NCBI RefSeq assembly: GCF_040436345.1
Contig: NC_133224.1
Location: 14,826,703 to 14,890,702, forward strand
DNA from: Pagrus major
Taxonomy: Eukaryota; Chordata; Actinopteri; Spariformes; Sparidae
DNA length: 64,000 bases
Direction of reading: 5' to 3'
Shown here: piece by piece, positions 25,398 to 39,600 of the stretch
How positions within the stretch are numbered: position 1 is the stretch's first letter
Layout of the letters: each line of letters starts with the position of its first letter
Program-made: the position numbers and the translations under genes
Notes under the pieces: generated by a model
What the model was told of the DNA's origin: nothing
What the model saw: only the letters and a program-made list of their open reading frames with translations
Database searches by the model: none

Positions 25398-28300
25398 ATG
25401 GGGGACAAAGCGGGGACCAGGTAAGAGAATCAGTCTGCTGTTTCATATGTGCTGTCAGAAAAGGGGAAAAGAAGACGGAGCCGAGGTCCCGTTAATTCGT
25501 GAGGAGAAAAAGATAACAGTCCAAGACTATTTGAACCCGTATTATTTAAAAATCTGTTTGACTAAACACATAAAATAGACCTTCTACACCTATTAAACAC
25601 CGTTTAACAAGATTCACATGACTGTCGCTCTCCTCGGCGGAGTTTGAAGACTGGAAGTGTAAGTTTTCAGTTGATAGAAGACTTTACCGAATTAAAGAGG
25701 GAATGCCAAAAATAATGACAAGTTTAAAGTGTTGTGTTGCGATGTAGGCGATGAGCAGGCAGCGACACTGTCAACTTCTCGAAAGAGAAACGGAACTTCC
25801 TCATGTGAGACGGAGGCTGGTGGGGGTTTCACAAGAGCCCAGAGAGCAGCCACAGTCCGCACCGCTGTGTGTGTCTGACGTGGAGGATATTCAAGTTACA
25901 TATTCAAGTTCAACTTTGTCAGACTCTGCAGGTGTTTGACACGTTGTCGCTCTTTTAAGAAATCCCGAAATTGCAGCAAATACTGTGCCGGTGTAGCTGC
26001 TTTTACTCAGTTTCACTGGGCTCCATGTAACATTCAGAATGAGGAGACAGGTTCCTCTTCTCCTGCAGCTCATTCAGCTCATTCAGTTTGTAGAGGCTGA
26101 CTTATTTTTGAGGAAGACAGACATACATCTTGTATAAAAGTAGTGATGCAAAAGTCTCAAGTAGGCTATAAGAACAATGGCAAAAAGTAATGGTAGTTGA
26201 TTATTTACAGGTTTTTGGAGGTGTCTTCCTATAAAGTGCCACAAGGGGGCGCCAAAGAGATAAATATTAAAATCCCAGGGCTTTAAAGAGTCGTTTCACC
26301 GAAACAACGGTCAGCGAGCAGCAACAATTTAATGAGCGTGCTACCTGAATGTTATATGTACATTGCTGGTAATGATAATGAATGATAATTAGCGTCATAG
26401 CTAAGCAAAGTTTTAGCTAAAATGCCGGTGACTGAACCCGAGTCAAATTATTTTTCAAATTCACACACTTTTACTTTTCACTTGTCCATGTTTTCATGTC
26501 CAGATAAAAGATAGGACTGCAACTAAAGCTTATTTCATTGTCAGTTAACCTGCCAATCATTTTCTTCAGGTAACACTTGTTGACTTCTTGCTTCGTCACA
26601 GAATTTGTCAGTATTATGAGAACGTGATGAGCATAAATGCATAAAAGCTTCTGTGCATGCTCATGCTCAACAATGGAAGTGAGCGTGTATACTATAGCAT
26701 CAGTTCTATCAGAATCGGAGAGTATTTCTTTATTAAAAAAAGAGCAAAGAATGGAACTGAAGGCTTTTCTCATTGGAAAACACGTTTTCACTGTTTTCAC
26801 TGAGTATAAGAGTTTGATTTACCACCGGGCTCCACTGGTAGCAGTCTTCTAATGTTAATCTGGTTGGTTAAAGTTAGCGTGATAGACAGTGATAGATGGT
26901 TCGATTACCTCCTAATTATTATTTTCAAAATGCCTTCCCTTTTCCAAACAGTTTCCAATTCCCAGATGGCTCTGCAACAAACACACTGGCACATCGGGTT
27001 ACTTCAACACTACCAGCCATCCAAGTTAGACAAATCAAGGAGATATCTTGTAAAGTTAGTCTGTTTTGTACATAATTCCCCTTTTTGTGACTTACTCTGC
27101 GGACAAGATGCATACGATGATGTTTGTAGATGTTGTCCTCCATCACTTACATTGAAAGTGCGAGGGATCTTTTAATCACCAGTATGAACAGGTGTAATAA
27201 CTACAGCAGGCACAACCTGATTCAATGTTTATATGGGTACCTGACTATTGTTTAAGTTGTTTTTAAAGCAGACAACATAAATCACACATAAATTACATGG
27301 AAATCTTGAGCACATTGATAATAGTTGATTTGTATTGAGGATTGCACTAGATGAATACTCAATGCTTCTCATTCTTGCCATTAGAAATAAAGTCCAGGGA
27401 TTATGTTTTGTCTGAAGATCCAAGTTCAGAAATGGACTTGTTAAGGTTGGCAGAAAAAATTTTTGTAAATGCAACATTGGTTTCAACTCCACGTGGTCAA
27501 AGTTGTCATCTTCACAGCCAGGGGCTTCCTAATGCTATACAAATTAACTACTAGGACTTAGAGAAGAATAATGATACTTGGAAATACATTGCATGGAAAA
27601 TGAACTGCCCAATCAGAACTGTTTATGTAAATTACTGTCTGAACATTAAACTTGCTTGCAAAAGTCTTGAATTCCAACTGTGACTGGAGCAGCACTCTAC
27701 AGCTGTTAGTTTTGTGAAACTGTACTGTGAAATAATTTTACACTGTAACGTTTTATGAAGATTAGATGTTTTTTTGCCCTTAATGGATATGGGATTGACA
27801 GGAAGGGGTTCACATGTCCTGTGTTAAGGAAGTAAAAGGACATTTTTGTTGATAATCAGGATGTGAGTTCTGTTCTTTGGCCATGTTTTCTTTCCTCAGA
27901 ATGTAAAAGACAGCACATTCCTGCACAGGGACATGCTAAGGTTCCTAAAACTGCTGTGGTGTGCATAAACTTGGTAAAGCTGACTTGACAGCATCTCTGC
28001 TTGTAGACCAGTGCATTTCCAACAACCTTTCTCTACAATGAAGTTGTGTGCTGTTGTGGTCACACACACAGAATCCGAAGGTTAGCAGATTGATCACAAT
28101 GGCAACAGAATAATTCCTGGCGTACACATTACTGGAATGCACTGGCCACATTTCCTGGAATACACTTCAGCCTCTTCCTGTTTAGCTTCGGTGACTCTGT
28201 TCTTCTCTTGCTGCTTTGCTTATGACCAACTTTTAGTCTCAGTCGTACCCCGATTATTAGCAGTTCTCCATAATAACCAAATTATAGAGATTGTAATTGA

Positions 28301-30564
28301 TTGTAGTTAATTAAGCTATTAATGCTCACTGTGTGTGAGACAAGAGCAAAGAATATTTCTAAGTCCACACCACCCATCTCCCATGGTGTGTTAGCTGAAT
28401 GGAAAGAAACTTGACAAGATCTAATTGGATTTTCTCTGTAAAGTAAATTCTCTGTAAAATGTAAAGCTAAACCTTAGTGCAATACTAATTATAAGAGTAA
28501 AACTACTACTCCAGTGCTTGCTCATTGGGGAATGTCGAGTCTCTGTAAATAAATGAATGAATAAATAAATAAATAAAAACCTTGAGTATGGACCTGCTCC
28601 AATTGAAAAGTGTCACGAGATAACCTTTTTTGTTATTTGGCACTTTATGAATAAAATTGACTTGACTTGACAATAGTAGACAAGATTTATAGACTTCAAC
28701 TGCTAACATACTTGATTTTAAGAACGTGTAGTCCTGATTTGAGTGACATTGTTCACATACTCATCTGTGTATTTTGTGTGTACCTCAAGGATCAAAAACT
28801 TCAAATTTTCCAAGATTTAGACACTGGAGGAAGTTACTATATTGTTAAAGGGGTTTAACCTTTTCTGGAAATACGCGTATTCACTTGCTTTTTGAGCGAG
28901 AGGCCCAGTCCCAATGCCCACACATTCAGACTCACAGACTTTGAGGCAGTTCCTGATATGTCCACAAGGGCACTGTCAACTCATGAGGGCCGCCTCACAG
29001 ACTTTGAGCCCTTTATGCCCACTATCTGTAAATCCGCATTTCTGCAGACTTTGCCAGAGGGAAATACCTCCAGGTCATAGTGTTGTAACGTTAAATCTGG
29101 GGTTACCATGGGTTATAAGGAAAACATAAAAAACAATGATAATCCAGATGATAGCACTCTTGAATATCTGATTAATTTAATTATTTTAAATATATACATT
29201 TTGTTTGTATTAATCAAAGTTTTCTTAATCAAAACCTAAGATCTGGCGTTTTTTCTAAAAGAACTGTTTCTCTACTTAAACCACTCAGTCTATCAATCAA
29301 CAAAAAAGTAATAAACTTTTGAAACATTATGGATTTGTTTCTGAAACCTCTGAATGAATATGATTCTATTTGTGTTTATGTGTACTCCTATTTTTTGCTT
29401 TTATCATATATTTTAAAATGTAAACTAAAAGGTCCCAAACCCCACAAGGCAAAGTGGAATGTTCCAAATATGACATCAGAGATGCTTTCATCACACATTC
29501 TGCTGCTGCTGCTGCTGGATATCAGTTTGATATGATGTAGCTCCACTTTTGATGCCTTCCTTAAACTGTACCTCTTAGGCATTCACTTCCTCTGTTGCTA
29601 AGGATGCACTTCAAGCTATTGATTGCAGAAACCAACCGGCAAAGATAAACTAGACCCATATATCTTTTAAAGCACTGTGCCCCGTGTATTGCTGAACAAA
29701 TTACATATCCATTTAATCTCTCCATTTCTACTGGAGTTATCCATCAGGTCTGGAAATCTGCACATTTTACATCTTACTGCAGAAAGGTGGCGATTAAAAT
29801 GACCAACTATTGGCCAAACTGCCCTGTCCACTGAAGACTTTGGCTGGAAGCTAGAAAGAGCAGGATGTCCAAGGCATGGAAGCAGGGCTGAGAGACTGCA
29901 GGCTAGGCAGACACAGGGTCACGACAGTACCGCAAACATGTGTTTTCTTTTTACTAATTGGTAAACATATATGCAGATATTGATGGCAGATTCTATGATA
30001 AGTTGATATAAGCTTCCACTCAAAGATGGAAAATGGATGAATAGATAAATGCTTGCAATTATATAAATAAGTCACAGGCTGGGCTCATTAATGTAATGTC
30101 AATGTAGACGACAAGCCGAGCTTACAAAGGGGAAATCTTTAAAGTGGTGTTACAGCCCCCCTGGTGACAAGAGACTAATGTGAGATCTGAAAGACCAAAC
30201 AAGCTGGAATCAAAGCTGGAATCCTGTTGTTGCATGCTACAGTACATTGCTCAGACCTTCTATTTTTTAAACTACAGGTGTTGCTTACATTGCTTGAATA
30301 ATATTGGGGAACATTTTTTTATTTTTTATTTTACTCTTTTACCGTAATACTGCATTGAATTTGTGTAGCTAAGAGTACATTTCCGATCTAACAGGTCGTG
30401 AACTGCCAGATTTCAGTAGCCTGCTTCAGCTGGGGTCAATAATACGATGGCAATAATGAAAGAATCCCAGTTTCACATACACTCTCTGTTAACAAGAGAT
30501 GCTCTCTCCCTCTTTCACAGAGTCTTTAAGAAGTCCAGCCCCAACTGCAAGGTAGGATATGTGC

Positions 30565-30656
<92 letters not shown>

Positions 30657-33600
30657 GGAGGGGTTTATATCATTATTCCTTCCTCCACCCAGGTCTCCTG
30701 TTGTGGATTAGCATAGTCACTCCATTATACATCCATTCTTTCTGCCTGTCTCCTTTCAACAGCTCACAGTTTATCTGGGGAAGCGAGACTTTGTTGATCA
30801 CTTAAACTATGTAGATCCAGTAGGTAAGTATAAACACAAACACATCTGCGCACGCACAAACACACACACACAAACACACACACAAAATTCAGTGCAGTGT
30901 TTCAGTCCTAGAGTTTTAGAAGGACTGAGGTCATGAGTCCCATATTGTATTTATTCAGTTAACTCTGAAACATGGATTTCTAAATGCTGTTTACTGTAAC
31001 AGACCTTTCCACACTAAACATCTATAATAACATTTTGGTGGTGGAATACTGATTTTTTTTAACTTGTAGTCACATTTAAATATATTGAGTTTAAAATACT
31101 GAATGCAGCATATACAATTCACATGATGCATTATTATGATTATTATTATGATTATGATTATTGTTATTATTATTATTATTTAATTTGGATTACTTTAAGA
31201 AGTTTCTTCCAGATTGCTAAATGACCCAATTTCCCAGAAAAAAGACATATGACATGACCTCAGTGAGCTCAAACCTGAACCAGATAGATATCTGTTATGT
31301 CCTCTGCTACATTTTCACAATCTTTTTAAACTCCTTTAATCACTTCCCCTTTGTATTTGTACAGAAGAGGATCAGGGCCACTGTAAAAACTCAAAAGACT
31401 TTAAACGCAGAACTTATTTTTTAAAGTGGCCGTTATCCTATTCTGTACATGTGATGCATTTGTAGGGATATTTTATCTTAAATATTTTATATTTGAAGTT
31501 TTTTTTGCAGTATCAGTAGGTATTTCCTGTTCTAACTGTCAAGGTGACTTAAAGTGAAGTTTTGAAATGTAATCTAAATTAGGCACCAATCATTTGGGCT
31601 GAATGTCATGCACCAATTACAGTACAAATGGAAAGATCTATCTTACAAACCTACATTCACATCAAACTAGCATAAAGTCTACAACACTTCAGTGTAACCC
31701 AGCTTATGGCTTTACCACATGAGAAATACACAAGGCCAAGTGAAGCAGAACAAGACAGGTAATGCAGATAGTGGGCATAACAGTAGTATTGAACAAGAAC
31801 AAGAGTAAAAGGCATTGACAGAAAGGTGAGATAGAAATAAACAATGCTGTTGAGTCCAAAAAACAAAACCCTGATATATTGTAAAGATGGAATCCTCAGA
31901 AAACAAAAGAGGAGTGTATGAGATCAACATAAAGACAAGAGACTCTACAGTTAACCATCATCATTAAGAATACTTGCTACACAAATCGGAGTTAGAAGCC
32001 CTTTAAAGATGCTTGAATCGTTGAGGAGCATGAATGTTTAATCCAGACAGCGATTGACAACAGTGGCATGACCTTTACAATGCACTTGTTACAACCAGGG
32101 CCAAGGGGGGAACCCCGGCACAACATATTTTAAAGGTTTTGTGTAAAAACACATCTAAACACAAACAGACATGCTGGCAGTCTGGCTTCGAGGCAGGAAC
32201 CAATCAGCTCCCTCAGACAACCTACTCACATGGCAAGACAGAGGGACTACATCAGAGGAAATTAAAGAACGTACATAAAAATGTTCATATGGCCTCCGGG
32301 GTCAGAACACAATCATAAAATGAATCGCACTGTTGGTCCAAACCCAGGCTCTGTCAGCTCCTCAGTGATGTGTTTGGTTTAGAAATGCAGCCTCTTAACT
32401 GTGCAAGTATTATACACATAGCAGAAAATCTGTGTGTGTGTGTGTGTGCGTGTGTGTGTGTTCTCTAGATGGAGTGCTTCTTGTAGACCCAGAGTATCTG
32501 AAAGATCGAAAAGGTAAAAAAAACCTTGTGGTTATAAAGTAAGTAGATGAACTACAGTAACAGTCTGTCATATTTGATGACTGAACTATCAATTGACAAT
32601 CTAATCAATGTTTTCTTCCATCCGCAGTGTTTGTAACTCTTACTTGTGCATTTTATTACGGTCGGGAGGACCTGGATGTATTGGGCCTTTCCTTCCGTAA
32701 GGATCTGTACGTCAGCACCGTCCAGGTCTTCCCTCCTCTGCAGGAAGAAAAGAAGCCTCTTACTCATCTGCAGGAGAGGCTGCTGAAGAAGCTGGGTCAG
32801 CATGCCTACCCCATCAACTTCACTGTAAGACCTTAGTAACCTTAGACCAGCAGACCTCGCCCTTTATGTCATCATGACCATTAAAACTAATCTACTGTAA
32901 ACTGATGTTACAGCCAATTAGACTTATTCAGGAAGACATGGTGTTGCTCTGGTTAGAGTTTGCACAGATGACAAAAAAAAGTGAATTGTGAATGGTCGTT
33001 TGTATTGTGGCCAATGATGGTGGTGTCATCTGCATACTTCACAATAGAGTTCTCTCCATGTCTGGGATTGCAGTCGTGGGTGTACAGTCTGAACAGGAGG
33101 GGGTTGGGCACACAGCGCTGGGGGGCTCCGGTGTTCAACACTGTGGAGTGGAGGAGGTTTGACTGCCAATCTGACCTCTCTGGGGTCTGTTTGTGAGGAA
33201 GTCCATTATGTAATTGCAGAGTGTTGTACTTAAGTTCATAGTGTCAAGTTGTCCAATTAGTTTCATGGGGGAGATTGTGATAAAGCCTGAGCTGGATTCA
33301 ACAAACAGCATCCTGATGTAGCTGTTGTTATTATCAAGGTGTGTGAAGACTGACTGGTGGGCAGTGGATATGGCATCCTCTGTGTATCTTGGTTCTGAAT
33401 GGACACTGGTGAGAGTCCAGGCTGGCAGGAATGGTGCCTTTGATGTGCTGGAGAACTACTTTCTCAAAGCACACAGAATGGCAGTGAGTGCCACAGGAGG
33501 TAGTCATGTAAGCCCTTTTCACACAGAGACTCTGCATTATTGCTGCAGCGAAGGCTCGCCTTTTCTCTGCCCTTGTTTGTTCACACTAAACCAAGGAGCG

Positions 33601-36600
33601 CCGGTGTGACGGTGCACATCATGACTGTTTGTGATCATATGGATGCTGTTATAATGTGTCGTGATTGAGATCCTGACCCACCATGCATCCTGGAAAGTGT
33701 CAAAGTTATGTTTTTCACTCTAAATGACATAATTACATAATTACATAACCACCATCCGTAAACAGCAGATGCTGTCTGGCTTTCACTCGCGGGGAAGGAT
33801 GCTGTTGTCTGGGGGAAAGTTCACTGAAGCCTCGGTCAGGAGGGCTGACCGTCGCAAGAATTTTTTTTCGATACAAGTTCCCAGAGACAGTTACTACAAC
33901 AACACACAAAGACATGTGAGTTAAAGTTATTTGCTCTGAATTGCATAACATAATCATGGCCATTCAACTGTGGGAGCCATCTGGCTCTGCTGCCGGGGCA
34001 GAAATGTGACGAAGAGTCAGTAGGACAGACAGGATGACAGACACTTTTCCAGGTATAACTGCGGTATTTTTTTCCTCATATGAGTTGCCAAAGACACTAC
34101 CCGTTACCACATTACTGTTGTTTGGTCCTGTAACGTTGCTTTGTGGGACATTTCTCTTTTATTTGATGAGTGAAGGATCTGTTTAGCTGTCAGACTGTGA
34201 ACACAATCAGACCGCACACCCCTGATCTGCGCCTCCGGATTGAATTTCCTGCCACATATTTTTAGTGCTGATGGTGTTGAGGCCTCTCTCCAGTCTCTGC
34301 TGATGTTTCGTCTGTGCTTCCATGATACCAGCTTTCAGTCCTGCTCTCATGGTTTTGTATGCTTCCTTGTCACCTGAACAAAAGGCAGCTTTTTTGGCTC
34401 TGGATAGAGCCCTCACATCTCCTTCATTTCATTCAGTCCATGGATGATGCAGACCATTCAGCTCTGGTCCAGCCAATCACTCAGCCCTCTGGCAGTACTT
34501 TAGCACTATGGCACCACGTATGTGTTTCAGGAATAACATTAGCATTGGCTGCATCTTGCTGAGATAAAGTCTACATCTCTCCCAGATGACTGAACACATT
34601 CACCTTCTTCTTCTGCATGATTTGAGAACAACTTACCAGCTGACAAGGTGGAAAAGGCCCAGGAAAGCTGCCCATGAGTAATATTCAGGGCTGACTTGTG
34701 CATATTTCTCAAAAGGATTCATTTGAGAAATGAATCCTTTTGAGAAATGTGTTTTTCATATTTTTAAGAGCACTGTTTCAAGATCTCACAGTTTAACTGC
34801 CAACCACTGCTTTGCCTGTAATTGTTGTGTAAATGACAATTAAGACCTTAGATTCTACTTTGTTTTTATGTTTGGGTGCGTTAGATTCCCCAGAATCTGC
34901 CTTGTTCAGTGACCCTTCAGCCAGGCGCAGAGGACACTGGGAAGGCATGTGGTGTGGACTATGAGCTTCAAGCATTCTGTGCCAAGACTGTGGAGGAGAA
35001 GATCCACCAAAGGTTCAACACATGCAAACACCTTCAGACTTCAACTCAACTCATGCTCCTAGATATACAGTGTGGTTTTCTTAAAAACTAGACTAGACAT
35101 ATTCTTTTAAACCAGTTAATATGTTGTATACCAGTTTAGAATACACAGTTCTCTCTGTACTGCAGTCACTGTCACTGGTAACTGTTTTGTTGGCTTGTGG
35201 AAGGTGTAGATATGTTATTTCCATAAATGTACATTTATATGAACCTAACCTGCTGTGTATGTAGGAACTCTGTGCATCTGGTGATCAGGAAGGTTCAGTA
35301 TGCCCCAGAGAAGCAAGGTCCACAGCCAATGGTGGAAACCAGCCGCAGTTTCCTGATGTCTGACAGATCTCTGCACCTAGAGGCCTCACTGGATAAGGAG
35401 GTAACAGTCACACACTTTGATATGCTATCTATATATATGATGACTGGGATCTACATGCTGCTAAGTCACTGTCTCTCTCTAGCTATACTACCATGGTGAG
35501 CCCATAAGTGTCAATGTCCAGGTCACCAACAACTCCACCAAGACTGTCAAGAGGGTGAAGATATCTGGTAACTGCGCCTGTCCTTACAGATTAACCACTT
35601 TTACACAGCCTGTTCAAGGGAGGAATGCTGCACTGTTATTCCACTGTGCCTTTCTATGTAAAATGTATGAACATGGAATGGAGGAAATGGATTAGAATGT
35701 TGTTCTGCCATTAAACTGGCAGTGGAGGTAGAGACAGAGCCACAGAGACATCCGTGTTAAAAGGGTTGGGCAGGAGATGGCAGGACAGGGTACACGTTGT
35801 TACACAAGCTGTAGTCGTCAAACCTCTTTTGCTTCCAGGAACCTCTTTTTTTTTTGTGAACTCATAAGAGCCAATTAAGAGTCAATTGAATTAGAATACA
35901 GCAATGGCTTTCACACAGTTAAATTGTGTCATATTCTGATGCATGTCTATTCATGTAGTTATGGTATGGGTGATTGGAGCAGCCAAAACTTTCAGCAATG
36001 TATTTCAGCAATTATTTCCTACATTTTCTATACCATATTGCCCATGCTAGGTTTACTGAGAAGCACCAGCAGTTTTTCCAATGCCAGTGTGACTTTTTCA
36101 CATATAAATGTTTCCTTTTTCAGTTCAGGTTTTTTTCAATGCCAAATGTTATTTACAGCCACTGTTCTTACCTCAGAGATTCAGAGCTGACCTAAAGGAA
36201 TAACTCATGTGATTCTCCACTCCTTCTCTCAGTTCGTCAGTATGCTGATATCTGTCTGTTCTCCACGGCTCAGTATAAGTGTCCGGTTGCCCAGGTTGAA
36301 GCAGAGTAAGTTCCTCTTCTGTAATTGTATCCTCCTTTTCACTTATGCTTCATTCAAGGTATCAAGTTGTAGCACTTTCATGCTACACACATAGAACATA
36401 TCATTCTAGAGTAGGATAAAATATAAGATAATTTATATACAGTACATACATCTATAAACATGTTTAGACCTAGGAAATAATTCTGTATGCATGTTTTTAT
36501 ATGCATCTGGGGGAATGTGAAAGAACAGATGGATCACTCTTTAACTTCCTCATTTTCTCTTCCTGTTTTGATCCTCTCTCCCTGACCTCTACCTCCACCC

Positions 36601-39600
36601 CCAACCTCAGTGACCACGTTTCTCCCAGCTCCACCTCCTGCCATGTCTACACTCTGACCCCAGTTCTGGGCACCAACAGGGAAAAGAGAGGTCTGGCCCT
36701 GGATGGAAGGCTAAAGCATGAAGACACCAATCTGGCCTCCAGCACCATGTACACACATTATATACATCTGTCAGAAAAGGACTTACTGTTTATGCGAACA
36801 AGCGCACACACTCCTGGATATGTACACTGATGAACTTCTCTCATACCTGTTTGCATATGACCTGTGTGTATTGCAGAGTAAAAGAAGGAACCAACAAGGA
36901 GATGATGGGCATCCTGGTTTCCTACAGAGTCAAAGTCAAACTGGTGGTGTCTCTTGGAGGGTAGGGGAACATACTCCAGCTTTTCACAGCAACAGTTTTT
37001 TACTCTCTCTTTCTATGTAAAGATATAATAAAAGATGTATTCCAAAGAAGTCACCATCTGCAGAAACATGGGGGGCTGAGGTTTATCAGGGACCAGATGC
37101 ATAAACTCTGAACTGTGATTTTATGAAGAACCATTTCTGTCTGAATTTATGAATGCACCCATATTTATATATAGAGAGCAGGCTAATAGTTACTTTTAAT
37201 CATGACCCATAATCGTGTGGTTAATTCCATAACATACCTGAGCTGGATGAGGAAACCAAACATGAATTATAAGTTGGCAGTCTGTGCATGCCTCCGGTTG
37301 TATGTATATAATGCACTCTCACTCGATGTTTGGAAAGATTGCTCGTGTTTCTGACTTTTGTGGCATTGAGCATTGTCCACATTGACTCACGTTAAGATTA
37401 ACCAGACTGCAGAGCTCATTGTGATCAGGGCAGGGTCTCTGTCTTTGTCTGCATGCAGGCTGTGCGAACTGCCCCGCCACTCGCACATCACACATTGAGA
37501 GTAGCAAAATACATGAACATCAAAATATAGACAGCACCCACACCCCCAACTATTGCTCCTGGACCGGCTGAACCCCCTGTGTTTCCCTCCATTTCCCCCA
37601 CTGACCGTGATATATTTTTAAACGACATCGTAAAATCGCACATTATGTACATGTACATGAGGGCCTTAAATCTTTCAAATCCTCCTCTGTGACCAATATA
37701 AGGCACCTATTTTAAAGGAGTTAAACCTACATAATTAAAAATGAGCTCCTGTAACACACTTTGACGTGCAAAATCAAAAGAGTTTGGGGGTACTACTACA
37801 TATGTGAATAAAACTGTATAAAGTTGTCTCCAGAGGGAGCTGTGTGCAGTCTGATAGATACCCTCAATTGTCGTCAGTTGAGTCAGTGTCAGTTGGGACT
37901 GAAGAATGCAGGCACCAGGTTTTGATGAGGAAGAGACATGTAGTGTAAAAAAGATGGTGATCAGTGGAGTTCTCTTTGTACTTTTTTTCTCTGTTTTTCT
38001 CTTAATATCTTAATAAGGATATTCAGATAGCCTAGTTAATTGCATATCTTTTGTGTGTGTGTGTGTGTGTGTGTTTGTGTGTGTGTAGGGATGTAGCAGT
38101 GGAACTTCCTTTTATCCTGATGCATCCCAAACCAACACACCAGCCCAGCTCCCAATCACAGTCAAGTAGGACACACACCTCAGAAAAGTTAGCAGTGGAC
38201 CTGTGTGAGCTGCGAGTGTAATTTAATTACATGTTCTTGTTTTGTAGTTGCTCCAGAGACTGATGTTCCTGTGGCTGCAAACCTCATAGAGTTTGACATG
38301 AAGTAAGTATGTGTGTATCAGAATCAGAATCAGAATTGTCTTTATTGGCCAAGTGTGTGCACACATACAAGGAATTTGACTTGATTGATCTTATTTTGTT
38401 TTCAGTGTACTACTCTGAACAGACATACAGCTAGGGACATGGACAGCAACAAAAAAATTAAGAATGGTTAAAAAAGTAGAGTAGAAATTGTGAATGTTCA
38501 GAGTGCAACGTACCATAGCATGTTAAAAGAAAGTAGTTGTGTGTACAGTATCGTAAAAAACAAGACATTATAAGTCTGTATTCAAGTCAACCGTTCTATA
38601 TGTTGTCAACAGTACAAGTAGTGGAAAGAAATGAAGGATAGTGTGAAAAGAAAGGTTATATTTCTCTAAGCCATTTATTTACCATATTTTTATTCCCAGA
38701 CTCCTGGATGTGACTTGAGTCCTTTGATCATTCAGTAACGTAATTTAGTGACACAACAAAGGGTTTGGATTAGAGAAATGTCATATGTAACTGAATTAGA
38801 GATGGAGAGATGGAACCAGATAAGGCTATTTTTTTTATCAAAGGTTATGTTCTACAACGAGTTAAGCCAAATGTAAGTTGGAACTACCAACATAAATCTT
38901 CTTTTTCAGTGAGCTCCATCCAATTGACATGTATAAATTACAGTGACGAGTAACCCAGTATTCAAAATGAAACACAGAGATGAATAATAGATAGCATGTA
39001 TGGATATATAAGGTTTGAGCCTAAGCTAATACAGATGTGTTCTTGTTGCAAAGGGAAAATATTTCTTGAATCAAAAATAAAATGTAAAATGTATTTGGGG
39101 CAATGTTTTCATGCTCCTGCTTTGTTTGGATCCCACAACAAATCTGCACTGACACAAGCATGTGGGCAATGTGATGTACCAGTGGTTTCATGCTATATTC
39201 ATTCAAGAAGCAAAATCAGGGAAGAGGACTGCATGCCAGAAAACATGACTGTGAATGTTGCAGTGTTTAAAATATTTTAAGAATTAGCTTTGCAAGTGTT
39301 TTATGAGAAAGAACATTTATTCAATATGTTTCTCAGACCTAAAGAATCATATAATGTGTCTTGGTAAGTGACACTCAATGTAAGTTTGTCTACAAAAAAA
39401 CTTCACAAGGTACCTTTAATTTCTCATTCAGACATTACTCCAGAGTTACAGTGTAAACAGTTACTAACGGTTTACCAGTTCAAATACGCACCACTATATA
39501 CAATATGTAGATATTGGGGAACAAGATGTTAAGTTGTGGATCAAGAGGGTTCCAATTCGAGAAATTGAATTCACCATACTATGGACACTTAGTATGGTGC

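Noticed and set aside
25751..25939. 62-codon open frame just after arrb2 exon 1
   Set aside because: Lies within arrb2 intron 1, with no family resemblance and no splice-site support.
30447..30805. Open frames rich in Val-Cys around the GT tract
   Set aside because: GT repeats translate as Cys-Val runs in two frames; the same artefact is seen at every CA/GT tract in the window.
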